Below are positions 16,125 through 22,895 of a stretch of 33,950 nucleotides of DNA, one piece after another (the first letter of the stretch is position 1; each line of letters starts with the position of its first letter). Source of the stretch: a virus. Position numbers and translations under genes: made by a program. The notes under the pieces are model-generated. The model had not been told where the DNA came from, did not search any database, and worked only from the letters and a program-made list of their open reading frames with translations. The stretch covers positions 1 through 33,950 of IMG/VR virus record IMGVR_UViG_3300023442_000013, one strand, 5' to 3'.

Positions 16125-16530
16125 CTCTCTCCCTCGACAGTGCCTCCTTTACTGCATCGGCCTCAAGGTCTGTGTTGCGGTTCACTGCCCGCTCATAGAT
16201 CCACTTGCCCTCCGGGTAGCGCAGCTTCAGCTTCATGACGTTTCCGGTCATCACTTGTTCAAGGCTAGCGCCAATGGCCTTGCAGCAAAGCTGCACGTAA
16301 AACAGCAAGTCTCCGAGTTCCTCGGCTATATTCGCCCTGTCGATAGGCGCACCGTAGGTCAATGCCTTTTTTAGAGCATCGAGCATCTCGCCAGCTTCGG
16401 TAGAGATGCCAATGATCCCGTGCATTAGATTTAGCCCGTCTCGGCCGAGCGCAGCAACTCGCTCCGCAATGAAACCTGAATCCTGGGCCAGCATGTCAAC
16501 CATCTGCCTTTGCAATTCCTGCGCCTTCAT
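16078..16530 (-). CDS. MazG-like nucleotide pyrophosphohydrolase
   Basis: 150 residues from ATG 16530. The MazG metal-binding pattern is present: EAGEMLDAL (ExxE) and, 20 residues later, EELGDLLFYV (ExxD). MazG enzymes hydrolyse NTPs to NMP and pyrophosphate, and in phages have been linked to lowering (p)ppGpp or preparing nucleotides for phage DNA. The fold is all-helical. The C-terminus (about 100-150) is charged and not conserved. Frames upstream of this Met read into the previous gene and look spurious. Confidence 0.85.
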   Translation of the reverse strand: MKAQELQRQMVDMLAQDSGFIAERVAALGRDGLNLMHGIIGISTEAGEMLDALKKALTYGAPIDRANIAEELGDLLFYVQLCCKAIGASLEQVMTGNVMKLKLRYPEGKWIYERAVNRNTDLEADAVKEALSRERDEGSEADGEERPAIY

Positions 16531-17002
16531 TCCACTTCGCCTTTCCCGAGTCGTCGTAAAACCAATCGTGAACCTTGCAGCAGAGCAGTGTCTCTCGGCC
16601 GTCCGGCAGTATGCCTTCGTATAGGCCGCAGAGACCTTCTTCATCATGCTCGTGGCAGTCTTCGCAACATCCAGGAAAGTCAGGATACCCCTTGAAGTTA
16701 TGACAGTACAGGGGTTCGTCGTTTTCGTTCTGCCGCCGCTTCTTTCGTCGCTCTGCTTGAGAAACCAGCATCGCCTGGAGCTTCCTGGTGATCTTCGATT
16801 CCGAATTATCTATATGCTTGATTCCTCTCTTAGCCGCTCCAATCGCGCCGCGAAGCCCTTCAGTGTCAAGTAGGGAACAGGAACTCGTGACGATCCCGTC
16901 ATCAGCCACTTCGCGGACCATCCTCTCGGCCGCTTTGAACAGATACCTTGCCAAGAACATGGCGTTCTTCAAGTGCTCTACTCTATTTGCTCTGCTCTTC
17001 AC
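16496..17002 (-). CDS. Hypothetical Cys-rich C-terminal protein
   Basis: 168 residues. The first 95 are helical and basic (LARYLFKAAERMVREVADD). The C-terminal 70 contain YCHNFKGYPDFPGCCEDCHE, then GLCGLYEG and LLCCKVHDWFYDD, eight Cys plus His, consistent with a zinc-binding module. It overlaps the MazG-like gene by 35 nt. I do not recognise the family. Confidence 0.65.
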   Translation of the reverse strand: MKSRANRVEHLKNAMFLARYLFKAAERMVREVADDGIVTSSCSLLDTEGLRGAIGAAKRGIKHIDNSESKITRKLQAMLVSQAERRKKRRQNENDEPLYCHNFKGYPDFPGCCEDCHEHDEEGLCGLYEGILPDGRETLLCCKVHDWFYDDSGKAKWNEGAGIAKADG

Positions 17003-17017
17003 GTTTGCACCTCCTTC

Positions 17018-17464
17018 CTACATGACAGGCAGGTTCTCTCCTCCTGGAGATTGGCCAAGGGTCATTGTGTTGATGTCTATGTCCCCGCCGACAACTACCC
17101 CTAGATGCGGCCCGGTTACAGCCTTGCCCGAAAGGAATGATGCCAGCACGGAGAAGTGCAACAGCGTATCTACATCTATATCGATTTGTCCCGCTGCGTG
17201 AATCGCGCTAGATTCCTCATCGGCATAGGTTGGCGGCCGAACGTGAACGGCCAAGCGGATCGTGCGTGAATCTTCATCAAACCCAACAAGCCAGCCTACG
17301 GAGAAGACGACATTGGCTGCCTTTCCGCCGGTGCCGTCTTCCTCGGCCCTGTGGACCACCAGAAGCAGCGGAGCCTTCCGGATCTCGGTGTACTTAGTCA
17401 AGATCGAGCGGATCTCGTCCTCGCTCAGTATCAGTGATTGATCCTGTAGTGTTTCATCAGTCAT
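17018..17464 (-). CDS. Hypothetical protein
   Basis: 148 residues, acidic, mixed alpha/beta. It contains VVFSVGWLVGFDEDSRTIRLAV, then VDTLLHFSVLASFLSGKAVT and a Gly-rich end (VVVGGDIDINTMTLGQSPGG). It overlaps its upstream neighbour by 8 nt. No membrane segment of sufficient length and no known motif. Confidence 0.6.
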   Translation of the reverse strand: MTDETLQDQSLILSEDEIRSILTKYTEIRKAPLLLVVHRAEEDGTGGKAANVVFSVGWLVGFDEDSRTIRLAVHVRPPTYADEESSAIHAAGQIDIDVDTLLHFSVLASFLSGKAVTGPHLGVVVGGDIDINTMTLGQSPGGENLPVM

Positions 17465-17666
17465 AGAACGACCCGAACATCATCCTCTTTTCATCGATCA
17501 ATTCATCTATTAGTTCCGATGCCTCTTGGTGGGTGAGCCGATAGGCGTCATCAGGCCAAGAGTACATCTTCTTGAACATACAGAAGATCTTATCGGATAT
17601 AGCATCGTCGTGCAGGTCCATCTCGGCCGCCAATTCATTGATCAGTCGCTTTTGGTCTTGAGTCAC
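17457..17666 (-). CDS. Small acidic helical protein
   Basis: 69 residues from GTG 17666 (AGGGGATCG in front). It is predicted all-helical: LINELAAEMDLHDDAISDKI and ASELIDELIDEKRMMFGSFY. Function unknown. It lies in a run of closely spaced or overlapping genes and is probably co-transcribed with them. Confidence 0.6.
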   Translation of the reverse strand: MTQDQKRLINELAAEMDLHDDAISDKIFCMFKKMYSWPDDAYRLTHQEASELIDELIDEKRMMFGSFYD

Positions 17667-17677
17667 CGATCCCCTGT

Positions 17678-18151
17678 CTAGTTGACCGTATATTGGTTGC
17701 TTCCAAGTTCGCTGATAAATTTCCGCACGTCAATACATCCAGCAACAATTGCTCCGCACACTTTTCCTTGCTTGCGTCCATATAGCATTGTGCCGACTAT
17801 GTGTATTCCGTTGGTTTGGTTTAGATCTATCTCTAATCTCTCGCACGAGAATACTGTATTGTCTTTGTCGCTCTTATACCCAGGAAGAACCGCATCCATA
17901 GAGATGAAGACATGATTATTCTTCTTGCTTATGTCAAATATCCATCCAACGAAAATCGCCGGAAGGGTTGCACGATCCTCTGGCCTGGTGAATTTCGTCA
18001 TGATACACGCCAGGTATAGTGCCTTGATTTCGCTTGCTCCGTCCAGTATCAACTTAGCTTCTTGCAGGGTTGCCCCGCGTAGATACGCCTCGTCAGGTTT
18101 CCTTGAACCTTTCTTGCTCTTCTTCATTCTTAGCCATGTAGTTATCTTCAT
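17678..18151 (-). CDS. Hypothetical protein
   Basis: 157 residues from ATG 18151 with AGGAGGAAT upstream. A basic N-terminus (MKITTWLRMKKSKKGSRKP) precedes an alpha/beta body with IFVGWIFDISKKNNHVFISM and a C-terminal CGAIVAGCIDVRKFISELG. Its nucleotide sequence is more AT-rich than its neighbours, which may reflect recent acquisition. No family recognised. Confidence 0.6.
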   Translation of the reverse strand: MKITTWLRMKKSKKGSRKPDEAYLRGATLQEAKLILDGASEIKALYLACIMTKFTRPEDRATLPAIFVGWIFDISKKNNHVFISMDAVLPGYKSDKDNTVFSCERLEIDLNQTNGIHIVGTMLYGRKQGKVCGAIVAGCIDVRKFISELGSNQYTVN

Positions 18152-18219
18152 TATTCCTCCTGCCAAACTTTTCTCTGTTGGTCAGGTTTCTATTGATCTT
18201 TACTTGCGCTAATCCACTC

Positions 18220-18669
18220 TTATGCCTGTTTCTCCAACCCTCCGCTTGGCGGCCTCATGAGGGGAATCTGGCAGACCAACATGCGAAGCACTCTGATCAG
18301 CGCCGCCCTGTCTCGTTCCAACTGTTCATTCAGTCTAATCATGGACCGGAGATACTCTTGAGTGGCGTTCTCATGGGCAGCCTTAAAGTCCGCATCGGTT
18401 ACCATATTGGCCGTCGATGTCGTCTCGGACTGCTCCTCAATCCTTGTCTCAACTGCGAACTGCTCCTGCTGAACCACAACCACTCTTCCGTTCTCGCGCC
18501 GCAGTTTCAAGCCACGCTTCTTCATCCAATTCATGAGACTGAGCGGTGAACAGCCGACCTTCTCGGCCACCGTGTTCAGTAGAGCGTTGATGCTCTTGTG
18601 CTTCGGCGCTTCCCTGGCTAGCAGCTTTAGCGCTTTGTCCTTCTCTTTCTCGGTGTATCGCTTCCTCAT
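18220..18669 (-). CDS. HTH protein, transposase/regulator-type N-terminus
   Basis: 149 residues from ATG 18669, preceded by AAAGGAGG; longer frames upstream belong to the tiny gene before it. Residues 1-55 (MRKRYTEKEKDKALKLLARE, NALLNTVAEKVGCSPLSLMN, WMKKRGL) match the helix-turn-helix seen in transposase orfA proteins and related regulators. The remainder is helical and acidic, ending in RDRAALIRVLRML. No transposase catalytic domain follows, so a phage regulator is more likely than an insertion sequence. Confidence 0.7.
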   Translation of the reverse strand: MRKRYTEKEKDKALKLLAREAPKHKSINALLNTVAEKVGCSPLSLMNWMKKRGLKLRRENGRVVVVQQEQFAVETRIEEQSETTSTANMVTDADFKAAHENATQEYLRSMIRLNEQLERDRAALIRVLRMLVCQIPLMRPPSGGLEKQA

Positions 18670-18758
18670 TTCAGTTCCTCCTTTGCCTCTTCGGCGACCA
18701 CATAATCCAACCAGCCTTCCAACACCGGCCGGAGCAGTAGTACCCGCCTCACCGTCAT
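18666..18758 (-). CDS. 30-residue translationally coupled peptide
   Basis: MTVRRVLLLRPVLEGWLDYV is followed by VAEEAKEELK. Its ATG overlaps the upstream stop and its TGA overlaps the next start, both as ATGA. The exact fit between two real genes argues that it is translated. It may mainly carry ribosomes to the HTH gene; a function of its own is unknown. Confidence 0.5.
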   Translation of the reverse strand: MTVRRVLLLRPVLEGWLDYVVAEEAKEELK

Positions 18759-19333
18759 CCTTTTCTCTCAACCTCCCTCACCAGCGGCAGCCATGCCACG
18801 GCCTCGCCCGGACCCCAGTTAAGCTTGGCGGCCTCTTCTCCCGGCCCTGTTTCGACTATCCAGCCGAGCTTTTTGGCACGACGGCAGACCACCATCCGTC
18901 CGTCGGCGGCTTTGAATACCACCGGCCCATCGTGCTGCTCGGCCTTTTCTACATCGATTCGGAATCCGCCTGCAATCCGGTAGCCCATCTTGTCAATAAT
19001 CCGCATCACATGCGGACTTAGCTTGATCTCCTCTCCTAAGTCCTTCTCTCGCTCCCACGGATTCTGGTAGTAGCCCCCAGCGCCGCCTAGCATGTTGATC
19101 GAGACCACGGCTTTCTCCGGGATCACCATTTCCCCGCAGCCCTGACCCGGTTGCTTTTCTTCCCAATCCCGCCAACCGAGATGGGGGACCAAGACCAATA
19201 CGCCATCCTTCGCTCGTTTCAACCAGCCGACACTGAAGCAGCGAATTGGCTTACACGCATCCTTGTCTTCAAAGAAGCGCCAGCCACCCTCAGCGTAGTG
19301 AGAATCCAACCATTCAACAACCACAATCTTCAT
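18755..19333 (-). CDS. Hypothetical protein
   Basis: 192 residues. The N-terminal part (MKIVVVEWLDSHYAEGGWRF, about 1-80) is beta-rich and resembles small phage proteins that begin with a VEWxDS motif. The middle contains INMLGGAGGYYQNPWERE and the C-terminal half AGGFRIDVEKAEQHDGPVVF followed by VVCRRAKKLGWIVE. It overlaps the upstream membrane gene by 20 nt. Function unknown. Confidence 0.6.
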   Translation of the reverse strand: MKIVVVEWLDSHYAEGGWRFFEDKDACKPIRCFSVGWLKRAKDGVLVLVPHLGWRDWEEKQPGQGCGEMVIPEKAVVSINMLGGAGGYYQNPWEREKDLGEEIKLSPHVMRIIDKMGYRIAGGFRIDVEKAEQHDGPVVFKAADGRMVVCRRAKKLGWIVETGPGEEAAKLNWGPGEAVAWLPLVREVERKG

Positions 19334-19565
19334 TGCGCTCGAACCTTTCCTGTTTCAATCGTTCTTCGATCTTCATGGCCTCATCCAGCTTGTGAGTGCC
19401 CTCGAAGCCTACCAGCAACGAAAAGAGCATCGGCAGGGCAACCCCAACGAACATCTCTGCCGTATTGCCGAAGCCGTCATAGGTGTTCGCCAAATTGGCT
19501 GACAACAGGCCACCTGCGGCGAAGCCGAGCATTACCCAAAGGACGGCATCTGCACCGCTCTTCAT
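19314..19565 (-). CDS. Small two-pass membrane protein
   Basis: 83 residues with two hydrophobic segments (AVLWVMLGFAAGGLLSANLA at 7-26 and FVGVALPMLFSLLVGF at 39-54) and a charged C-terminal tail ending EDCGC. It overlaps the upstream gene by ATGA. It is possibly holin-like in size, but it is far from any lysis gene, so no function is assigned. Confidence 0.65.
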   Translation of the reverse strand: MKSGADAVLWVMLGFAAGGLLSANLANTYDGFGNTAEMFVGVALPMLFSLLVGFEGTHKLDEAMKIEERLKQERFERNEDCGC

Positions 19566-19969
19566 GGCATCACCTCCGCTGGCTCGGAGAGCATGTGAAG
19601 CAATAGCTCGACCTCTTTTCTTCCGAATGACAATGAGTAATTCTCCGGGCGCTTGATACCCTTGGAGTCGTTCAACGTAAGCCGGAAGTCAATGGTCCCG
19701 CCATGTGGTTCTTTCGCCATTTTCAACTCCGGCCGCCATTCGCCACGCTTGCTGCCAAACGCAACCATCCACACGTTTTCATCGAGGACCGCTAAAAGCG
19801 CTCCCCGGAATACGTGTGCTGGGAGGAAAGCTGTGCCGGATGCCATGTTCGGATGAAATGCCTCGATGAATATCTCGTTGTTCGCCGGGTAGAAGCAGAC
19901 ACTGAGGAACGAGCCGTCGCCACGTCTGTCCTGTATCGTCAATGTTTTTTTGACTGCTGCCCCAGCCAT
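19562..19969 (-). CDS. Hypothetical beta-rich protein
   Basis: 135 residues from ATG 19969, with GGAGAGCAGC in front. The frame is open further upstream but would run through the structured RNA at 19994-20081, so this start is preferred. The body is mainly beta (SFLSVCFYPANNEIFIEAFH, GTAFLPAHVFRGALLAVLDE) with a C-terminal helix (KEVELLLHMLSE). It is the first protein gene after rsr and the Y-like RNA. No family is recognised; a link to RNA metabolism is possible by position only. Confidence 0.6.
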   Translation of the reverse strand: MAGAAVKKTLTIQDRRGDGSFLSVCFYPANNEIFIEAFHPNMASGTAFLPAHVFRGALLAVLDENVWMVAFGSKRGEWRPELKMAKEPHGGTIDFRLTLNDSKGIKRPENYSLSFGRKEVELLLHMLSEPAEVMP

Positions 19970-19993
19970 TGCTGCTCTCCTTTCTTGAACAAG

Positions 19994-20081
19994 AAGCGGC
20001 GGGAATAAGCGATGACGGAACGGTTGGTTCTGGTTCATAATCGTCAGATCCGAAGTATCCGTCATCTGCACCACGCCGCTT
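19994..20081 (-). ncRNA. Y RNA-like structured RNA, short form
   Basis: Eight nt after the rsr stop. The ends pair (AAGCGGCG with CGCCGCTT), then an asymmetric internal loop (TGGTGCA on the 5' side, GCTTATTCC on the 3' side), a perfect 9-bp stem (GATGACGGA with TCCGTCATC), a second internal loop starting TACTTCG, and an apical TCTG/CAGA hairpin. Outer stem, both internal loops and inner stem recur in the RNA at 22659-22797. A long stem made by the two ends is the general form of Ro-binding Y RNAs. The link to Ro is strong by position but not proven. Confidence 0.75.
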
Positions 20082-20089
20082 TCCTTCCT

Positions 20090-21412
20090 CTACTGATGCG
20101 TCTCTATCTCCCGGATGTAGTCAATTATGTGTTCCGACCAGCCATCGATGTGAGTCCACCCATGCCGGTATCCGACGCCCAGCTTGTACGGAGCGACATT
20201 TACCATGTAGCTCCTGGGAACGAACGCCGGTAGGGAGCCGTCGTGAGACTGCTCATCGGTGACAACTATAACGCGGTCCCACTGCTCTGTTTCTTGCCGG
20301 TCCCGCATGTTGCTCAACGCTCTCCGCAGCATGGTTCCGGAGTGGAATTGGCTCCCGTTGATGGCGTCGCGTAGCGCGAAGCCGCGCCGTGGGGGCACAT
20401 CAACAGTGCGCAATGAGAACGTCAGAACTGTAACGTCTCGGCAGATCTCGCGCAGAAGAATGGCCAACCCCGAGGCGGCATCCAGTCTGGTGGAAATTCC
20501 CCGAGCGCTGAGTCTAACATTCATGGATCCGCTAACGTCGATCAACAAGCACGTCCTACCGGACAAACGCTCCATGCCCTGTAGCCCGCGCAGCATCGCA
20601 CTCTCGATCATCGGCTCCATGTCTGGAACCATGCGCGCAGCGGTGACAAACTGAAACGGCAGGATGCGATGGAATTTCACCTGTTCGAAATAGGCCCTTA
20701 TCAAATTACGATCGACCCCCGCTTTGACCATGTTCCGCAAATTGCGGATAAAGGCCAGCGCCCCGAGTTTCTGTTCGCGCATCAGGCGCTCGAACGATTC
20801 CTTCTTGTTCTTGCCGGTGCTCAGCGCCACTTCCCACGTGTCCGGCGGTTCCAGTTCACCCTTGATCAACTTCTGGAACGTCTCTTCCCGTTCCGGATCC
20901 GGTTTAGGATGCACCAAGCGCATCACGTCCCGCAGCTTGATCTTGCCCTTCCTGTCGTACTTGGCCAACTGGTAGGCATCGAACTTGTTGAACGCATCGG
21001 CCAGAGCGCGCTTTGCTGCGGCCGCAATCGGCTTGCGCCCATCACGCCAATAGATGGCCAGAAACTCCGTCAACTCATCAGCGCGTTGGATAGAGTTGTA
21101 CAGTGCTCGTTCGACGTGCTTGCCTGCCCCTTTGACAGCGCACAAGGAAGCGCACAGCAGCAACGGGGCGTGTCGCAGGTGCATTCGGTTCCGAGCCTCA
21201 ATAGCTAGATCGGCCACCTTCTCTGGCTCCACCTTCGGAACCAGGCTGGCGATACGCTCTCCAATCTCAACGCCATCCTCGTAGAACGTATCCTCCCAGA
21301 GGAGGCACGTCGCTACTGACCGGCGCAACTGCCGGTAGGCGTCAATGGTGTCCGCTCGGCCGCCTTCGTGAGTCCGAGCCGTCTCAACCGCTTTGGTGTT
21401 CAGCTTTGCCAT
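20090..21412 (-). CDS. rsr: Ro60/Rsr protein (TROVE plus vWA domain)
   Basis: 440 residues from ATG 21412 (AAAGGAG upstream). Residues 20-270 form the helical TROVE region (HEAT-like repeats, for example KLGALAFIRNLRNMVKAG and IRAYFEQVKFHRILPFQFV). Residues 285-430 are a vWA domain with a full MIDAS: DVSGSM at 292-297, GT at 359-360 and TDEQ at 385-388. Ro60 orthologs bind Y RNAs and misfolded RNAs on the ring; bacterial Rsr works with exoribonucleases such as PNPase. It is shorter than the roughly 530-residue cellular proteins. Mycobacteriophage Bxz1 is a known phage case. Its context, with Y-like RNAs directly downstream and 1.1 kb upstream, supports the assignment. Confidence 0.95.
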   Translation of the reverse strand: MAKLNTKAVETARTHEGGRADTIDAYRQLRRSVATCLLWEDTFYEDGVEIGERIASLVPKVEPEKVADLAIEARNRMHLRHAPLLLCASLCAVKGAGKHVERALYNSIQRADELTEFLAIYWRDGRKPIAAAAKRALADAFNKFDAYQLAKYDRKGKIKLRDVMRLVHPKPDPEREETFQKLIKGELEPPDTWEVALSTGKNKKESFERLMREQKLGALAFIRNLRNMVKAGVDRNLIRAYFEQVKFHRILPFQFVTAARMVPDMEPMIESAMLRGLQGMERLSGRTCLLIDVSGSMNVRLSARGISTRLDAASGLAILLREICRDVTVLTFSLRTVDVPPRRGFALRDAINGSQFHSGTMLRRALSNMRDRQETEQWDRVIVVTDEQSHDGSLPAFVPRSYMVNVAPYKLGVGYRHGWTHIDGWSEHIIDYIREIETHQ

Positions 21413-21435
21413 CTCATGCTCCTTTCACCTCGCCG

Positions 21436-21828
21436 CTAGTCGGCGGGAATCCCGTACTTCTTGGCTGCTTTCTTCAGCAAACGCAGCATCGGTCTGGGGT
21501 CAGACCTGCTGTAAAACGAGCTACGTTCCTCGGAATCGTAGCAAGACTCGCCTTTGACGATGAGCACCGGGCAGTTTTTGCATGGCGGGTACTTGCCTCT
21601 GTAGTATCTCCAACAAAGCGCATCGGCATCCTGGGGCCAGAAAAACTCCCGTCGCTCCGGATCCATCAAATGCCCATCCCGGATGATGATGTGATGCTTC
21701 CTGCGATTTTTAGACAGCAGTCCGGTCCAAAACCGCAGTGAGGCTATTAGGGCAGCCCGGCGTCCTCGATGAGCGGCTGTTCTAGGTGGAAACGGGATAA
21801 ACTCTCTCTCCCAAGAATCTAAACTCAT
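21436..21828 (-). CDS. Hypothetical protein, paralog of upstream gene
   Basis: 130 residues. It shares with the upstream gene the pattern AA-RGR-AAL--SL-W-GLL, a Cys pair (CKNCPVLIV) and the ending PMLRLLKKAAKKYGI, so the two arose by duplication. The N-terminal half is basic and helical, and the Cys pair could bind metal. It overlaps its paralog by ATGA and ends 24 nt before rsr. Function unknown; position suggests co-expression with Rsr. Confidence 0.65.
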   Translation of the reverse strand: MSLDSWEREFIPFPPRTAAHRGRRAALIASLRFWTGLLSKNRRKHHIIIRDGHLMDPERREFFWPQDADALCWRYYRGKYPPCKNCPVLIVKGESCYDSEERSSFYSRSDPRPMLRLLKKAAKKYGIPAD

Positions 21829-22232
21829 GGCTCAATTCCTAATCTCTTCACTGCTTTGCGCAAGACCCTCACCATCGGCCTGGCGTCGCCAATGTCAGTG
21901 AAGATGGTGAACGGCCCATCGACCGATCCGTCACACTCTTTACCTATGACGACAAATATTGGACAGCCGCTACATCCGTTCTTTTTGTAGCGGATGCATA
22001 GCGCCTCCTCCCATTTATCAGTGAATGGGCTGAACGACTCGCCTGTCTTCTCTTCCTGCACTGCGAAGTACGGAGGGCCGTCTGCCAGGAGAAGTTTGTG
22101 GCGCTTCAGGTTGCTCTTGAGCAATCCACTCCAGAGGCATAACGAATGCAGCAGGGCCGCCTTGCGGCCGCGCCTGGCCGCTGCTTCCGGGCTTCCCTTG
22201 TAAAACTTACTTTTCCAGGTTTTGATGCTCAT
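21825..22232 (-). CDS. Hypothetical protein, paralog of downstream gene
   Basis: 135 residues from ATG 22232; a TTG start at 22262 is less likely. MSIKTWKSKFYKG is followed by AAARRGRKAALLHSLCLWSG, which matches the downstream paralog, as do CSGCPIFVV and ARPMVRVLRKAVKRLGI. It overlaps the zinc-ribbon gene by 26 nt. The family is not recognised. A basic N-terminal half next to a metal-binding-like Cys pair would suit nucleic-acid binding. Confidence 0.65.
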   Translation of the reverse strand: MSIKTWKSKFYKGSPEAAARRGRKAALLHSLCLWSGLLKSNLKRHKLLLADGPPYFAVQEEKTGESFSPFTDKWEEALCIRYKKNGCSGCPIFVVIGKECDGSVDGPFTIFTDIGDARPMVRVLRKAVKRLGIEP

Positions 22233-22479
22233 GCCACACCTGTTTCCGTCCTGCGTTGTCAAGCTCTTCGTCGGTGACCTGGGTCAAATGGTCTACCCAG
22301 CGCGCCTTGGTGCGCCACTGATGGCCACAATCCAAACAGACAACCCTTGAGAAATCAGACGGAGTGCAGCGGTAACCGTTGAAGGCTGAATAGTGGCACC
22401 TGTAATGAACCACCCGAATGTCGCCGCCCTTGCATCTCGGGCATCTCGGCACACTCGCCCTGCCGACAATGGCTCCCAT
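22207..22479 (-). CDS. Zinc-ribbon protein
   Basis: 90 residues. Two Cys pairs, CPRCKGGD (13-16) and CLDCGHQW (48-51), with a Cys/His-rich stretch between them (HYRCHYSAFNGYRC), form a zinc-ribbon. The C-terminus is a charged helix (LTQVTDEELDNAGRKQ). It is the first protein gene after the structured-RNA array and probably shares its transcript. Function unknown. Confidence 0.65.
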   Translation of the reverse strand: MGAIVGRASVPRCPRCKGGDIRVVHYRCHYSAFNGYRCTPSDFSRVVCLDCGHQWRTKARWVDHLTQVTDEELDNAGRKQVWHEHQNLEK

Positions 22480-22501
22480 GTCCCTCGTTCTCCTTCATTC
22501 A

Positions 22502-22566
22502 GCGGAAGGAAGCGGCGGAGACTGGCGCGCAAGCTATCGAAGCATCCGCCGCCTACACCATCCCGC
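22502..22566 (-). ncRNA. Y RNA-like structured RNA, smallest form
   Basis: Last member of the array. GCGGGA pairs with TTCCGC at the ends, then TGGTGTA on the 5' side and GCTTCC on the 3' side flank an inner GGCGGA/TCCGCC stem (extendable to 9 bp), followed by TGCTTCG. Each element sits in the same order as in the RNAs at 19994 and 22659 (TGGTGCA, inner stem, TACTTCG, GCTTATTCC), while the stem sequences differ and keep pairing. It lies 22 nt before the zinc-ribbon gene ATG. Confidence 0.55.
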
Positions 22567-22579
22567 GTTGCAACTTGGA

Positions 22580-22653
22580 GCGGAGTGGGTCAAGCCTAGT
22601 TTGACGGGTATTTGGCCGATTCCCCCGGACTGGTTCGGCTTGACCCTCTCCGC
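22580..22653 (-). ncRNA. Long-hairpin RNA within Y RNA array
   Basis: 74 nt. GCGGAG and GGGTCAAGCC pair perfectly with GGCTTGACCC and CTCCGC, separated by one A-A mismatch, a 16-bp stem. The 40-nt loop contains CCGGGGGAATCGG. It lacks the TGGTGNA and TACTTCG elements of its neighbours, so it may be a different RNA class or a diverged member. It lies 5 nt from the permuted-tRNA RNA and 13 nt from the next. Confidence 0.5.
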
Positions 22654-22658
22654 ATGTG

Positions 22659-22797
22659 GCGGCGGGAATTAGCGAAGACGGAACATTAGTCTGACGCTCT
22701 ACCAGGCTGAGCTACGGGCCTTGCCTAAGTTCGGCCCGGCGGGATTTGAACCCGCGACCACCAGATGGCGAAGTATCCGTCATCTGCACCACGCCGC
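22659..22797 (-). ncRNA. yrlA: YrlA-type Y RNA with circularly permuted tRNA module
   Basis: 139 nt. Outer stem GCGGCG/CGCCGC, TGGTGCA and GCTAATTCC internal loop, inner stem GATGACGGA/TCCGTCTTC, TACTTCG, then a tRNA in reversed half order: anticodon-like TCTGG (22765), variable loop, T-arm GCGGG-TTCAAAT-CCCGC, acceptor strand CGGGCC, a 12-nt loop, acceptor strand GGCCCG, TA, D-arm GCTC-AGCCTGGTA-GAGC, and TCAGA (22694-22690) closing the anticodon stem. The acceptor stem is therefore closed by a loop and the anticodon stem opens into the Y stem, the architecture described for bacterial YrlA tRNA mimics. It is 1.2 kb upstream of rsr on the same strand. Confidence 0.88.
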
Positions 22798-22808
22798 ATC
22801 AAACTCTC

Positions 22809-22881
22809 CGCTGGAGGAAATTGCGGAAGCGGTGAATAGTGGTTTCAACACCGAAGTAACCGCTCCCTTCACCATCCAGCG
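22809..22881 (-). ncRNA. Y RNA-like structured RNA, first of array
   Basis: 73 nt. CGCTGGA pairs with TCCAGCG at the ends; TGGTGAA and GCAATTTCC form the internal loop; GGGAGCGGT and ACCGCTTCC form the 9-bp inner stem; TACTTCGG follows. The stems have different bases from the RNA at 19994 but keep pairing, while the internal-loop bases are conserved. It begins about 8 nt after the predicted RNA start and ends 11 nt before the permuted-tRNA RNA. Confidence 0.65.
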
Positions 22882-22895
22882 TCATCACACCACCT

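Noticed and set aside
18220-18669. Insertion sequence suggested by the transposase-like HTH
   Set aside because: No catalytic domain, no terminal inverted repeats and no target duplication; it is embedded in coupled genes.
19970-20074. N-terminal extension of the 19562-19969 gene
   Set aside because: It would translate the structured RNA at 19994-20081; ATG 19969 has a good ribosome-binding site.
22690-22765. Two unrelated broken tRNA genes
   Set aside because: The reversed halves pair with each other in both acceptor and anticodon stems and are framed by helices found in another RNA next to rsr, which fits a permuted tRNA module.
22502-22881. Integron attC sites as an explanation of the imperfect inverted repeats
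   Set aside because: No GTTRRRY/RYYYAAC core boxes, no integrase, no cassette genes; conserved bases lie in internal loops, and one element holds tRNA arms.
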